From Opitutales bacterium (GTDB taxonomy: Bacteria; Verrucomicrobiota; Verrucomicrobiia; Opitutales; T3Sed10-336): a DNA stretch of 36,819 nucleotides. Of this stretch, positions 6,704-15,496 are shown in pieces (position 1 is the stretch's first letter; each line of letters begins with the position of its first letter). The translations under genes and the position numbers were made by a program. Under the pieces are notes generated by a model that had not been told where the DNA came from, made no database searches, and saw only the letters and a list, made by a program, of their open reading frames with translations. The stretch lies in assembly GCA_007130045.1 (NCBI GenBank), contig SLTG01000017.1, positions 1 to 36,819 on the forward strand, written 5' to 3'.

Positions 6704-8485
6704 ATGAAACAATTCCTGAAATATACTTTGGCCTCCTTCTTGGCGCTGCTCCTGTTTTTCGGCGGGATGTTTTTCCTGTTCGTCGGGGTTCTAAGCGTGT
6801 TGGATAAGAAGCCGTTCGTCGCCGAAGACAATTCGATGCTGGTCTTCGACATGTCCATGAACATTTCCGATGCCCCGCCTTCAGCGGAGTTTGCCGACTT
6901 CATGGAAGAGGCGTTGGGCATGGGCAGGGTCCGGAGTCACTCGCTGCGCGAAGTGGTGGCGGCGATCACGGCGGCGGCCGACGACGACCGGATCACGTCG
7001 CTGTTCCTTTACGGTCAGTTTATTCCGTTCGAGTACGGGACGGGGTACGCCGCCTTGCTCGAAGTGCGCGAGGCCCTTGAGCATTTCAAGGAATCAGGCA
7101 AACCGGTGATCGCCTACATGAAGAGCCCGCGCATCCGCGACTATTTCCTCGCTTCGGTTGCGGACACTCTTGTTGTCGATCCCTACGGAGTCATCGCACT
7201 CAACGGAATGGCTTCCCAGCAGGTTTTTCTTCGGGATGCAATGGAGAAGCTCGGGGTCGGGATTCAGATCGTTCGTGCGGGCGATTACAAATCGGCAGTC
7301 GAGCCGTTTACCCGGAGCGACATGAGCGAGGAAAACCGGGAGCAGACCCGCGAGCTTCTCGATCATCTGTGGGCGACCATCCTTGAACCCATTGGGGATG
7401 GGCGGGGAATGGAGCCCGCGGCTCTTCAGGAACTCTCGCAACGGAAGGGATTCTTTACGGCCGCCGAGGCGGAGGAGGCCGGTTTGGCGGATCGGTCGGG
7501 TTATTTCGACGAAGTCCAGGCGCTGCTCGCCGAGGCCCACGGTGTTACGGAATTTCGAGACGTGCCACAGGCTGATTTCAGCGCGTACCTGACATCCCTG
7601 AAGGAAACCCCTGCGCGAGCGGTTCGCAAAGGCCGAAAACTTGCGGTGGTGTATCTGGAAGGGACGATTGTGGACGGCGAAGGAGCACGCGGGGAGATTG
7701 GCGGCGACCGCTTCGCGCGTGAAATGCGGGAGTTGCGACGTGACGAAAACGTTGGGGCGGTGGTTGTACGGGTCAACAGCCCCGGGGGAAGCGCGTCGGC
7801 GTCAGAGGTCATTCGCCGCGAAATGTCGCTGATGCGCGAGCGGAAGCCGGTGGTCGTCTCGCTCGGCACGGTGGCTGCGTCCGGAGGCTATTGGGTGGCG
7901 ACCGATGCCGATCACGTATTCGCCCAGCCCAATACGATTACCGGGTCGATAGGGGTGTTTGGAATACTGCCCAACATCGAGAAGCTTTCGGAGAATATCG
8001 GAATCGGTTGGGAGACGGTAAAAACCGGTCCGTACGCCGACCTTTTTTCAATCACCCGTCATAAGACGGATGAAGAAATCGGGTTGATCCAGGGATTTGT
8101 CGATGAGATTTACGAAGATTTTCTCATTCGCATCGCACAAGGGCGGGGGCTCGAAATGGAAGACGTTCGGGATCTTGCCGGCGGACGTGTCTGGTCGGGC
8201 GAGCGGGCGCTGGAACTTGGGCTGGTGGACGAGATCGGGGGACTGTCCCAGGCGATTCCTTTGGCGGCGGAGTTGGGCGGTCTGGGACCGCGCTGGGAGC
8301 TTTACGAGTTTCCAAGGGCGCGCGGAGTCGCGGAGATTCTCTCGGAGATGCTGACCGACGCGCCTCCCGGATTGGAAAAGCAACTGCGCACGACGCCACT
8401 CTGGCAGGAACTTCAGATGCTCAAGTCGCTCAACGACTCCCGCGGCGTCCACGCCCGGATGCCCTACAACCTGTTCCTGGAGTGA
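6704..8485 (+). CDS. sppA: Signal peptide peptidase SppA, 67K type
   Basis: A membrane-bound serine/lysine protease (family S49) that degrades cleaved signal peptides in the inner membrane. The 593-aa length and two S49 halves match the long, E. coli-like form. One N-terminal span is at about 8-32 (LASFLALLLFFGGMFFLFVG). The general-base lysine is K196 in 'VRAGDYKSAVEPFTRSDMS', in the first half. The nucleophile is S393 in 'GTVAASGGYWVATDADHV', in the second half, preceded by 'VRVNSPGGSASASEVI'. Both catalytic residues are present, so the enzyme should be active. The gene is followed after 199 bp by prfB on the same strand and is divergent from the conserved 500-aa gene. Confidence 0.95.
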   Translation: MKQFLKYTLASFLALLLFFGGMFFLFVGVLSVLDKKPFVAEDNSMLVFDMSMNISDAPPSAEFADFMEEALGMGRVRSHSLREVVAAITAAADDDRITSLFLYGQFIPFEYGTGYAALLEVREALEHFKESGKPVIAYMKSPRIRDYFLASVADTLVVDPYGVIALNGMASQQVFLRDAMEKLGVGIQIVRAGDYKSAVEPFTRSDMSEENREQTRELLDHLWATILEPIGDGRGMEPAALQELSQRKGFFTAAEAEEAGLADRSGYFDEVQALLAEAHGVTEFRDVPQADFSAYLTSLKETPARAVRKGRKLAVVYLEGTIVDGEGARGEIGGDRFAREMRELRRDENVGAVVVRVNSPGGSASASEVIRREMSLMRERKPVVVSLGTVAASGGYWVATDADHVFAQPNTITGSIGVFGILPNIEKLSENIGIGWETVKTGPYADLFSITRHKTDEEIGLIQGFVDEIYEDFLIRIAQGRGLEMEDVRDLAGGRVWSGERALELGLVDEIGGLSQAIPLAAELGGLGPRWELYEFPRARGVAEILSEMLTDAPPGLEKQLRTTPLWQELQMLKSLNDSRGVHARMPYNLFLE

Positions 8486-8630
8486 TGATTCCGATAAGCA
8501 GCATCGGCGCTTCGCTGATGAAACCCGTGATGGTCTCGCTGATTCATCAAGGACTTGCGATGACAGTCCCGAGTTCTGGCTGTGGCAGGCGGATTGGCCG
8601 GTCAAACGCCGGTTCAACCGCCACGGGCGC

Positions 8631-8663
8631 TTGACAACCCGCTGAGGCGGGGGATTTTAGATA
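8631..8663 (+). promoter_or_regulatory. Candidate promoter for prfB
   Basis: A perfect TTGACA box at 8631-8636 is followed, 19-21 bases on, by TTTAGA or TAGATA (8656-8663). This would place transcription start about 15 bases before the prfB ATG. The -35 box is ideal; the -10 box is weak and the spacing a little long. Confidence 0.35.
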
Positions 8664-8684
8664 CGAAGCAGTGAGTAAAAAGAT

Positions 8685-9828
8685 ATGAATACACCGGAAA
8701 TACGTTCGCAGATTGAGGAAATTGCCAGGCGCGCAGGGTATCTGTGGAGGTATCTTTGACGTCGAGAACCGTCAGAAACAGGTCGAGGCACTCGAAGCGG
8801 AAATGGGACGTCAGGGTTTCTGGGACTCGCCTGAAAAAGCCCGAACGACCATCGCCGAAGCCAACCGGCTGAAGCGCTCCTACGAATCCCTGATCGCCTA
8901 CCGGAAGAAGATCGAGGACGCCGAGGTCATGCTCGAACTGATCGACGAGTCCGGGGACGAGGAGAAAGGGGCCTACGAGGATGAATTGGAGACTCTGGTC
9001 GGGAGATTGATCGAGGAGATCGACGAACTGGAAATCGCGAGCTTCCTGACCGGTCCGCACGACGCCAGCAATGCGATCATGAGCATTCATTCCGGCGCGG
9101 GCGGCACGGAATCCTGCGACTGGGCGGAGATACTGCTGCGCATGTACAGCCGCTGGGCCGAACGCGTGGGCTTCACGGTCGAGGTGCAGGACCTTCAGGA
9201 AGGAGAGGAGGCCGGTATCAGCCGGGTGACGTTCCGGATCGTCGGAGAAAACGCTTACGGCTACGCCAAGGCGGAACGCGGCGTCCATCGACTCGTGCGG
9301 ATCAGTCCCTTCGATTCCAACCAGCGGCGCCACACGTCCTTTTGCGCGGTCGATGTCATCGCGGAAATCGACGACGCCATCGACGTCGATATCCAGGATG
9401 ACGACCTAAGAGTTGACACCTACCGCTCGAGCGGAAAGGGAGGGCAGCACGTCAACAAGACCGACTCGGCAGTGCGGCTGACTCACCTCCCGACAGGGAT
9501 CGTCGTGGCCTGCCAGAACGAGCGTTCGCAGATGAAGAACAAGGCCACGGCGATGAAGATCCTCAAGTCCCGTGTGTACGAAAAGATGCAGGATGAGAAG
9601 CGCGAGGAGATGGAAAGGTTTTACGGCGACAAAGGCGAGATGGGCTGGGGCAACCAGATTCGCAGTTACGTTTTTCAACCGTACCAAATGGTCAAGGATC
9701 TTCGCACCGGCATGGAGACCGGCAACGTTCAGGATGTGATGGATGGAGGGATCGATTCGTTCATTCACGCGTGGCTGCGGGGCGGGTGTCCGTTGACGCG
9801 GAACAAGGAAGCGACCGTGGAGGATTAG
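8685..9828 (+). CDS. prfB: Peptide chain release factor 2, with programmed +1 frameshift
   Basis: RF2 releases the finished peptide at UAA and UGA codons. The gene needs a +1 frameshift: the ATG at 8685 opens 24 codons ending ...LWRYL, then an in-frame TGA at 8757-8759; the downstream frame resumes at GAC 8758. The joined protein is about 380 aa. Landmarks in the second part are the stop-codon recognition motif SPF in '[16 protein letters not shown]' and the catalytic GGQ in '[20 protein letters not shown]'. The product of the second frame alone would lack the N-terminal helices. The gene is probably monocistronic or leads into the ATP-grasp-like gene 14 bp downstream. No strong Shine-Dalgarno precedes the ATG. 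Confidence 0.96.
8746..8760 (+). promoter_or_regulatory. RF2 autoregulatory frameshift site
   Basis: GGAGG-TAT-CTT-TGA-C: an internal Shine-Dalgarno-like GGAGG (8746-8750), three bases before the slippery CTT (8754-8756), then the UGA stop with a following C (8757-8760). This spacing is identical to that of the E. coli prfB site. When RF2 is scarce, the ribosome pauses at UGA and slips +1 to make more RF2. Confidence 0.95.
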
Positions 9829-9842
9829 TTGCAGAAAGTCCG

Positions 9843-11243
9843 ATGTCATCCCACCTTGAATACAAAACAATATCCGCGGCGCTGGAACGGCAGGAGCTGT
9901 TCGAGAACAAGACATGGAGGCTTTCTCCGGGCGCCTACGCGATCGGCCGGGAAGAGATTCGGCAAATCGAGGCGATCGGGGCGGCGTGCCTGGAATTTCA
10001 CAAGGCACTGGAGAACCTTTACCTCAAATCCGCTCAGGGAAGGAATATCCTCAGGAACCGGGAGTTGAAGGCGCCCTGGGTTGCCGAGTACCTGGAGCGG
10101 GGAAAGCCGGAACAGGTGGTGGCGTGGAACAGGCGCAAAGCGTTGCGCGGCGCCTACCCGCCGGTGATCCGTCCCGACCTGATGGTTACCGCAGACGGAT
10201 TTTCGGTGACCGAAATGGATTCGGTTCCCGGCGGCATCGGCCTCACCGCTTTCCTCAACCGCCTGTACGGCAGGGCCGACGGGGCAGTTATCGGGATCGA
10301 TGACCTGATGCTGACCGGATTCTACGATTCGCTCGCTCGCCTCGAGCCGCGGAAACATTCTCCCCTCATCGCAATCGTAGTCAGTGAAGAAGCCGCCACC
10401 TACCGGCCGGAGATGATCTGGCTTGCGCAGGAATTGCGGGAGTTGGGCAGGCGGGTTTATTGTGTGGGTTCCGACGAACTGATCCCGCTCGGGGGGGCGC
10501 TTTACCTCGACGTCGAAGGAAATCCCGAGAAAATCGATGTCATTTACCGGTTCTTCGAGCTTTATGACATGGACAATATCCCGTGCATGGATTTCATCCT
10601 GGAAGCGGCGGAGAATGAGGAAGTGGTCGTGGCGCCGCCGCTGCGGACGTTTCAGGAGGAGAAGCTGGCGCTCGCCTTGTTTCACCATCACCGCCTGGAG
10701 GATTATTGGAAAGAGAATCTGAGCCGCTCGGCGCGCAAAGTGTTGAGGGGGCTGATTCCGGAATCCTGGGTCGTCGATCCGGCGCCGCTGCCTCCGGGGG
10801 CGGTCTTTGTCGGACCGAAGGTGGGCGGGCGTTTTCCGACTGACTGGAAGGAGTTGTCGGATGCTTCGCAGAAAGACCGGAACCTCATCCTTAAGATCAG
10901 CGGATTCCACGAAACCGCGGAAGGCGCCCGAAGCGTTCTGCTGGGAAGTGACTGTTCGCGCGAGGAATGGAGCGAAGGGATCGAGGAAGCCATTCAGATG
11001 AGCGCGACGAACCCGTACATCCTCCAGCGCTACCGCAAGCCCCTGCGCACACGCCATCCCATTTACGCCGAGCCCGACCGAATCGAAGAGCGGGAGGGCA
11101 GGACCCGGCTGTGCCCCTATTTCTTCAACATCGGTGACGGCGTGCGACTCGGGGGAATTCTTGCGACCTTTTGTCCGGCCGACAAGAAGATCATCCACGG
11201 GATGACCGACGCCGCCATGCTTCCGTGCCGCCTGAACGCGTAG
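9843..11243 (+). CDS. Conserved protein with ATP-grasp (glutathionylspermidine synthase-like) features
   Basis: The 466-aa product is read from ATG 9843 (MSSHLEYKTISAALERQELF), 14 bp after prfB; an upstream in-frame ATG at 9771 lies inside prfB and is rejected. The middle holds 'IRPDLMVTADGFSVTEMDSV' followed by 'PGGIGLTAFLNRLYG', which resembles the substrate/metal region of circularly permuted ATP-grasp enzymes (R-x-D...E-x-N/D-x-x). The end holds 'LILKISGFHETAEGARS' and 'NPYILQRYRKPLRTRHP', similar to the ATP-binding lysine and 'Y-hhQ-ahxP' strands. No signal peptide or membrane span. A carboxylate-amine or thiol ligase activity is therefore suggested but the substrate is not evident. The C-terminal '...FNIGDGVRLGGILATFCPAD' fits the last ATP-grasp strand. 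Family membership is inferred from these patterns only. Confidence 0.6.
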   Translation: MSSHLEYKTISAALERQELFENKTWRLSPGAYAIGREEIRQIEAIGAACLEFHKALENLYLKSAQGRNILRNRELKAPWVAEYLERGKPEQVVAWNRRKALRGAYPPVIRPDLMVTADGFSVTEMDSVPGGIGLTAFLNRLYGRADGAVIGIDDLMLTGFYDSLARLEPRKHSPLIAIVVSEEAATYRPEMIWLAQELRELGRRVYCVGSDELIPLGGALYLDVEGNPEKIDVIYRFFELYDMDNIPCMDFILEAAENEEVVVAPPLRTFQEEKLALALFHHHRLEDYWKENLSRSARKVLRGLIPESWVVDPAPLPPGAVFVGPKVGGRFPTDWKELSDASQKDRNLILKISGFHETAEGARSVLLGSDCSREEWSEGIEEAIQMSATNPYILQRYRKPLRTRHPIYAEPDRIEEREGRTRLCPYFFNIGDGVRLGGILATFCPADKKIIHGMTDAAMLPCRLNA

Positions 11244-11274
11244 CGCGATCAACCGGCGAATACCGCTGTAAATC

Positions 11275-11811
11275 CTACCCCGATCCCTGTCGCGGCCGGT
11301 ATTTGAGCAGGAGCGTGTTTCTGTCGAGGGAATCGTGAGAGAGCAGTTCGAGCGGAAAATCGAACTGCCCTGGACAAAAGGGGGTGCCCGATCCGAAAAG
11401 CCGAGCCTCAAGGGTGACCCAGAGTTCGTCGACGCATCGGGCCTGCAGAAAGAGGCTGTAGATCCGGCCCCCGCCGAGAAGCGCGCAGAGATGATGGCCG
11501 CGGGTTCGGAGGTCTTCGACGATCGCCCGGGGCGATTGCGATGTGAACTCGAAGCTGTCCGGGTCCGCAACATCCGCAAACGCTTCCGGCGTGCGAGTCA
11601 CCGCGACGCGAAGCTTGTCCGGCATCAGGCGCGACAGCATCCAGTTCCTGGAGACGCGAAAACTTTCAGCGCCGACGATACAGGCGTCGAACCGGTTGAG
11701 TATATCGCGGAGGTAACGTTTGTCGGCTTCCGAGGTAAAACCGCTGCCCGGCTTGTCGTGGCGTGTGATGAATCCATCCAGGGAGACTGCGGCGATGAGA
11801 ACGACCTTCAT
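11275..11811 (-). CDS. RibD C-terminal / dihydrofolate reductase-like protein
   Basis: A 178-aa single-domain protein. It starts MKVVLIAAVSLDGFITRHDK, the first strand and loop typical of the RibD-C/DHFR-like fold ('S-DGhI'). Then come 'FDACIVGAESFRVSRNWM' and, near the end, 'CALLGGGRIYSLFLQARCVD' and 'ELWVTLEARLFGSGTPF', the NADPH-binding GGG loop and the 'DE-h-hhhxPxhhGxG-P-F' strand. The founding enzymes reduce a ribosylamino-pyrimidine in riboflavin synthesis or dihydrofolate; many stand-alone members have no known substrate. No deaminase domain is attached, so it is not a classical RibD. It is the last gene of the minus-strand block, 123 bp after the MauE-like gene. Confidence 0.85.
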   Translation of the reverse strand: MKVVLIAAVSLDGFITRHDKPGSGFTSEADKRYLRDILNRFDACIVGAESFRVSRNWMLSRLMPDKLRVAVTRTPEAFADVADPDSFEFTSQSPRAIVEDLRTRGHHLCALLGGGRIYSLFLQARCVDELWVTLEARLFGSGTPFCPGQFDFPLELLSHDSLDRNTLLLKYRPRQGSG

Positions 11812-11934
11812 AGGTCGGCGAGCCTTCGGGAATCACGATGAGGAGGCAAGATTTCAATCGCCGGAGCCGGAGCCGATCGGGAGGATTGTCAGACGCGGAA
11901 CTCGCGAGCCGCCCGCCGCGGACTTTTGTTGGAA

Positions 11935-12384
11935 TCAGCGTTGATTCGTCTGCGTGGCGAAGTATTCGATGACCGCAAGTCCTGTCAGAGCCAGGAAAAA
12001 CAGGGCGTCCCGTGTCAGCAGCCACAGGTAATTCGCGCCGGAGAGGTCGGTTGTCCCGAAACAGCCGCATGCAATGTCCAGCCCTCGCACCCACCCGGAG
12101 ACGATGAAGACTGCGAAGACGATCGTAAGGACGATCAAAATGGAAAGCGAACCCCGATACGCTGTCCGGAACCAGAGTGCCAGACCGCAGAACAGTTCCA
12201 GCCAGGGCAGGTAGAAAGCCGTCGCGACGGCGAGCGAATAGGGCAGGATGTGGTAGGACTGGACGGCGATGAGAAACTCGTCCGGCGCCAGAATCTTGAT
12301 TATGCCCGCGTAAACGAATATCCCGCCCATGACGAGCCGAAGGATCCACTCGACGGCGGTGATCAGCGTCTTTGATTCCGCCAT
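11935..12384 (-). CDS. MauE/DoxX-like membrane protein
   Basis: A 149-aa inner-membrane protein with four hydrophobic spans, starting at ATG 12384 (MAESKTLITAVEWILRLVMG). 'GGIFVYAGIIKILAPDEF' in span 1 and 'YLPWLELFCGLALWF' in span 2-3 are hallmarks of the DoxX/MauE group. 'LDIACGCFGTTD' carries the Cys-x-Cys pair of MauE-type proteins, thought to act in disulfide or thiol chemistry of exported proteins. The start lies 22 bp inside the end of the rhodanese gene, so the two are very probably translated together. An in-frame upstream start exists but would read through the rhodanese C-terminal region in another frame. A joint role in sulfur or thiol redox at the membrane is inferred from the pairing. 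Confidence 0.85.
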   Translation of the reverse strand: MAESKTLITAVEWILRLVMGGIFVYAGIIKILAPDEFLIAVQSYHILPYSLAVATAFYLPWLELFCGLALWFRTAYRGSLSILIVLTIVFAVFIVSGWVRGLDIACGCFGTTDLSGANYLWLLTRDALFFLALTGLAVIEYFATQTNQR

Positions 12385-12827
12385 GTTGCCCAGCCTCCGT
12401 GCAGCACGTAGATTTCTTCTTCGCGGGTTTCGTTCCGCAGCCGTTCCGCGACCTGATGGCTCGCGCGGCAGCCCTGGCTTCCGCAATAGACGACCACTTT
12501 CCGTCCGGGTATCCAGTGGTCGAGGAAATCGAAGAAATGGTTGTCCCAGTCGTCCTCATTCAAGAGCAGCGCGCCGGGTATGTGCGCTTCCTCGTAATCC
12601 TCGCGTGAACGCGAGTCGACCCAGAGAAATTCATCCTCCCAGCCTTCGATAATCTCCATGTTGACCTCACCCGCCGCCAGTTCGTCCGCGGACCAGGACG
12701 GCGCGGCCGGGTGAAGGAGAGCGCTGCCGGCGGCGAAGATCAGAGAAAGCGAAATCAAGAGCAGGATCTCCCGGGAGATCCCGCCGGATTGGCAGGAGTG
12801 GTCAGTGAACGTGCCGTCTGAATTCAT
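12363..12827 (-). CDS. Membrane-anchored rhodanese-domain protein
   Basis: A 154-aa protein from ATG 12827. One hydrophobic span (REILLLISLSLIFAAGSALL, about residues 20-39) is followed by a single rhodanese domain facing the periplasm. Key motifs are 'FLWVDSRSREDYEEAHIPGA', the family's D-x-R-x-x-x-E-x-x-x-G-H-I-P-G-A, and the active-site loop 'VVYCGSQGCRASHQVAERL' with the catalytic Cys present. The end 'YVLHGGWATWRNQ' is the usual G-G-h--W. Sulfurtransferase or sulfur-carrier activity is expected, substrate unknown. An upstream in-frame start at 12884 would put extra polar residues before the span. It overlaps the MauE-like gene downstream and begins 113 bp after the hydrogenase protease gene. 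Confidence 0.88.
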   Translation of the reverse strand: MNSDGTFTDHSCQSGGISREILLLISLSLIFAAGSALLHPAAPSWSADELAAGEVNMEIIEGWEDEFLWVDSRSREDYEEAHIPGALLLNEDDWDNHFFDFLDHWIPGRKVVVYCGSQGCRASHQVAERLRNETREEEIYVLHGGWATWRNQRR

Positions 12828-12940
12828 GTGTCCATTGCGAAAGTGTCTGCCCATCCAATATGAAATATTCGGCGCGGAACGCAAGAAGTTCGCGGGGCTA
12901 TCGGCTCTGTTATCAGCCGGCGGGACTCGGGCCTGACATG

Positions 12941-13489
12941 TTACGGTCGGCTCGTGAATTCACCGGGTGCGAATCCGGGATCTTTTTCCCAACCGATACC
13001 GTCGGCCGGTCGAGCTTCGATCAGTCGTCTCGCCGCATCAAGAGCGACGGAGAGATTGGCTGCGGCGCGGGGAGAAAGGCTTTCACTGAAGCCGAAATCC
13101 ACTCCGGGAATCGTAATGAGGACTGCCGCGGGTGTGGCTCCGTACAGTTTCGCGGCGAGCGCGAGGATCTCGTTGGGGCCGCAGTGATGGCTTCGGGGGG
13201 GGGCTGCGGTGCGATTATCGTGCGGTCCCAGAGGGATCACCCGGACTTCGGTCACTGTATCGTTCGCCGCCGTCGCGTCGGCGAATACGGCGCGGGAACA
13301 GCCATGGAGGGCCGAGGCGATCTCCGGAGCAAGCTGGCGAACAGAAAGGGTTTCCACGCCGTCAATGCCCCAGGACTCCACCTCCTCGGCGAGTTTTCGC
13401 CCGGCGCCGTCGTCCCCGCGCAGTTCGTTCCCGTATCCGATTACAAGAGTTTTCTTCCGGCGATCCGGGCTAGTCTCGGGTGCGTTCAT
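12941..13489 (-). CDS. hoxW: Hydrogenase maturation protease (HoxW/HyaD family)
   Basis: This nickel-dependent endopeptidase removes the C-terminal tail of the hydrogenase large subunit after metal insertion. From ATG 13489, preceded by GGAGG eight bases upstream, it is 182 aa. The N-terminal '[15 protein letters not shown]' is the family signature with the acidic metal ligand; '[11 protein letters not shown]' supplies the second acidic ligand and '[11 protein letters not shown]' the histidine. It overlaps the end of hoxH by 20 bp, so production is coupled to that of its substrate. A run of nine G (nine C in the coding strand) at 13195-13203 lies in the middle of the gene; the frame is intact here. 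Confidence 0.92.
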   Translation of the reverse strand: MNAPETSPDRRKKTLVIGYGNELRGDDGAGRKLAEEVESWGIDGVETLSVRQLAPEIASALHGCSRAVFADATAANDTVTEVRVIPLGPHDNRTAAPPRSHHCGPNEILALAAKLYGATPAAVLITIPGVDFGFSESLSPRAAANLSVALDAARRLIEARPADGIGWEKDPGFAPGEFTSRP

Positions 13490-14906
13490 CGAGCGTGCCT
13501 CCATCCGGGCCGTACAGAACGACCTGCAGCGGCATTTGGCCGAATGCGTGGGTCGAGCAGCTCAGGCAGGGATCGAACGAGCGGACCCCCGCTTCAATCC
13601 GGTTCAAAAGACCTTCCGGGATGCTGTCACCTTTGATGTAGTGTTGGGCGGCCTGCAGGACGGTGCGGTTCATTGCCAGGTTGTTTTGTCCGGTGGCGAT
13701 GATCAGATTGCACTTCTGAATGAGACCCTGCCGGTCCACGGTGTAGTCGTGGAAGAGGGTACCGCGGGGCGCTTCGCTGGCCCCGACGCCATGGAGGCGG
13801 TTGATGCCGGCATCGGCGCGAACGTGATCGGAAAGCACTTCCGGCTCGTTCAGACCGCTTTCGATTCGTTCGACGGCGGCGAGCATTTCCACCAAGCGGG
13901 CGTAATGGTAGTAAAAGGACGAAGTGACCGGTTTTCCGCCGGAGGTTTGCCGGAATGCCTGCCAGGCTGCTTCGGCCCGGGGCGTCCCCATGCTTTCGCA
14001 GATGTTCAGCCGGGCGAGGGGACCGACGCGGTACATACCCTCCGGGTAGCCGTGCTTTTTATAGTAGGGGAATTTCAAGTAGGACCAGGACTCGACGGCT
14101 TCACCGATATAGGTGCGGTAGTCGCGGGGATCGATTCCGTCGGCGACGATGGCGCCCTCGGAGTCGCCGAAGCGGAGTTTCCCTTCGTAATGTTCCCAGA
14201 CGCCGTTTTCGCCCACCAGGCCCATAAAGAGAGAGGGAAAGTCGCCGAGGGCGGCGGCCTCGGCGGCGAATTTCGGGGCGATTTCCTGAAAGAGGGAGAG
14301 GGCTTTTTGGACGGTTTGGAGGGCTTCGGGAAGGCGTTCGCGAAGGAGGGATCGGTTTTCTTCGGAGAGGGGGGCGCTCACACCGCCGGGGACCGCCCAG
14401 GACGGATGGATCTTTTTGCCCCCGAGGCACTCAATGACGATCTGGCCGAACTGGCGCAGGCGGATTCCCTCGCGGGCCAAGTCCGGCGCCTCTTTCATCA
14501 GACCGAAGACATTGCGGGTGGCGGGATCGCCGTCCATGCCCAGGAGAAGGTCCGGGGCGCTGAGGTGGAAGAAGCTGAGTGCATGGGACTGGAGGAACTG
14601 CCCGAGGTTCATGAGTCGGCGCAACCGGGTGGCTTCCCGGGGGATGGCGACGGCGAGAATATCATCGCCGGCCTTGGCGGAAGCCAGGAGGTGGCTGACC
14701 GGGCAAATGCCGCAGATGCGGCCGGTGATGGCGGGCATTTCCCAGACCGGACGGCCCTCGCAGAATTTCTCGAACCCCCGGAATTCGGTAATGTGAAAAC
14801 GCGCGTCGGTCACGTCTCCGTTTTTATCCTGGTGGATGGTGATCTTGGCGTGGCCCTCGAGGCGGGTCACGGGGTCGATGGTGATCGTTTTGGTATTGCC
14901 GCTCAT
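13470..14906 (-). CDS. hoxH: NAD-linked [NiFe] hydrogenase large subunit HoxH
   Basis: Catalytic subunit carrying the NiFe(CN)2CO site; splits or forms H2. The protein has 478 aa. Ni ligands: L1 motif '[10 protein letters not shown]' with C65 and C68, and C-terminal L2 motif '[15 protein letters not shown]' with C447 and C450. About 25 residues follow H453, the tail expected to be cut off by HoxW. '[16 protein letters not shown]' is the usual N-terminal start of this family. L1 and L2 and the length match group 3d bidirectional enzymes rather than membrane uptake hydrogenases. Its ATG overlaps the hoxY stop (ATGA at 14903-14906). Accessory hyp genes are not in the window and must be elsewhere. 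Confidence 0.97.
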   Translation of the reverse strand: MSGNTKTITIDPVTRLEGHAKITIHQDKNGDVTDARFHITEFRGFEKFCEGRPVWEMPAITGRICGICPVSHLLASAKAGDDILAVAIPREATRLRRLMNLGQFLQSHALSFFHLSAPDLLLGMDGDPATRNVFGLMKEAPDLAREGIRLRQFGQIVIECLGGKKIHPSWAVPGGVSAPLSEENRSLLRERLPEALQTVQKALSLFQEIAPKFAAEAAALGDFPSLFMGLVGENGVWEHYEGKLRFGDSEGAIVADGIDPRDYRTYIGEAVESWSYLKFPYYKKHGYPEGMYRVGPLARLNICESMGTPRAEAAWQAFRQTSGGKPVTSSFYYHYARLVEMLAAVERIESGLNEPEVLSDHVRADAGINRLHGVGASEAPRGTLFHDYTVDRQGLIQKCNLIIATGQNNLAMNRTVLQAAQHYIKGDSIPEGLLNRIEAGVRSFDPCLSCSTHAFGQMPLQVVLYGPDGGTLDERTRD

Positions 14907-15496
14907 TCTCCGTCTTTCGTTTTGGCCGTTTCTTGGCCGGCCGCCGGGTTTATGGCATCCACTTCGGCGGGTTTTTCGACGCCGAGAAGTTTTTCGAGCA
15001 CGGCGCGGATGCGTGCGGCATCCGGGGGGCAGCCCCAGAGGAAGGCGTCAACCTTCACCACTTGATGCACGGGGAGGACCTTGGGCAGCAGTTTGGGCAC
15101 CAAGGGGTGGTCGGACGGAATCCGTCCGCCTGTGTTCGCTTCTTCGATGTAGGCGCGTTTCAGCACATTCTCGGGATCGCCGAGAGGATTGCGCAGGGCG
15201 GTGACGTTGCCGGTGACGGCGCAGTCCCCGAAGGAGACGACCGCTTTGGTTCGCGCGCGCACTTTGCGAATGAGTTCCAGGTTGTCCTCATTGGCGACGG
15301 CGCCTTCCACCAGGACGGCATCGACGTTTTCCGGGTATTCCTTGACGTCGGCCACCGGGCTGTAAACGACATCGGCGAGTTTGGCCAGTTCGAAGAGCCA
15401 TTCGTCGAGGTCGAGAAACGACATGTGGCAACCGGAGCATCCGGCGAGCCAGACCGTTGCGATGCGCGGGCGTCTCTTATTTTCGGATACACTCAT
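14903..15496 (-). CDS. hoxY: NAD-linked [NiFe] hydrogenase small subunit HoxY
   Basis: A 197-aa electron-transfer subunit that binds the [4Fe-4S] cluster nearest the NiFe site. '[20 protein letters not shown]' gives the first Cys-x-x-Cys; '[17 protein letters not shown]' and '[20 protein letters not shown]' give the remaining ligands. No Tat signal and no extra C-terminal clusters, as expected for the cytoplasmic group 3 enzyme. ATG 15496 is chosen because it overlaps the hoxU stop as ATGA and follows GGAG; a start three codons upstream is possible. The gene overlaps hoxH downstream by four bases. Confidence 0.96.
   Translation of the reverse strand: MSVSENKRRPRIATVWLAGCSGCHMSFLDLDEWLFELAKLADVVYSPVADVKEYPENVDAVLVEGAVANEDNLELIRKVRARTKAVVSFGDCAVTGNVTALRNPLGDPENVLKRAYIEEANTGGRIPSDHPLVPKLLPKVLPVHQVVKVDAFLWGCPPDAARIRAVLEKLLGVEKPAEVDAINPAAGQETAKTKDGE

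Noticed and set aside
9846-11579. Long open frame on the minus strand opposite the ATP-grasp-like gene
   Set aside because: It extends through two genes and the intergenic gap, and the residues (many Arg, His, Pro) are not protein-like. The plus-strand frame has ligase-like motifs.
13209-15065. 618-codon open frame on the plus strand opposite hoxW, hoxH and hoxY
   Set aside because: All three minus-strand frames are recognised hydrogenase genes with intact motifs; the plus-strand frame is a by-product of high GC at third positions.
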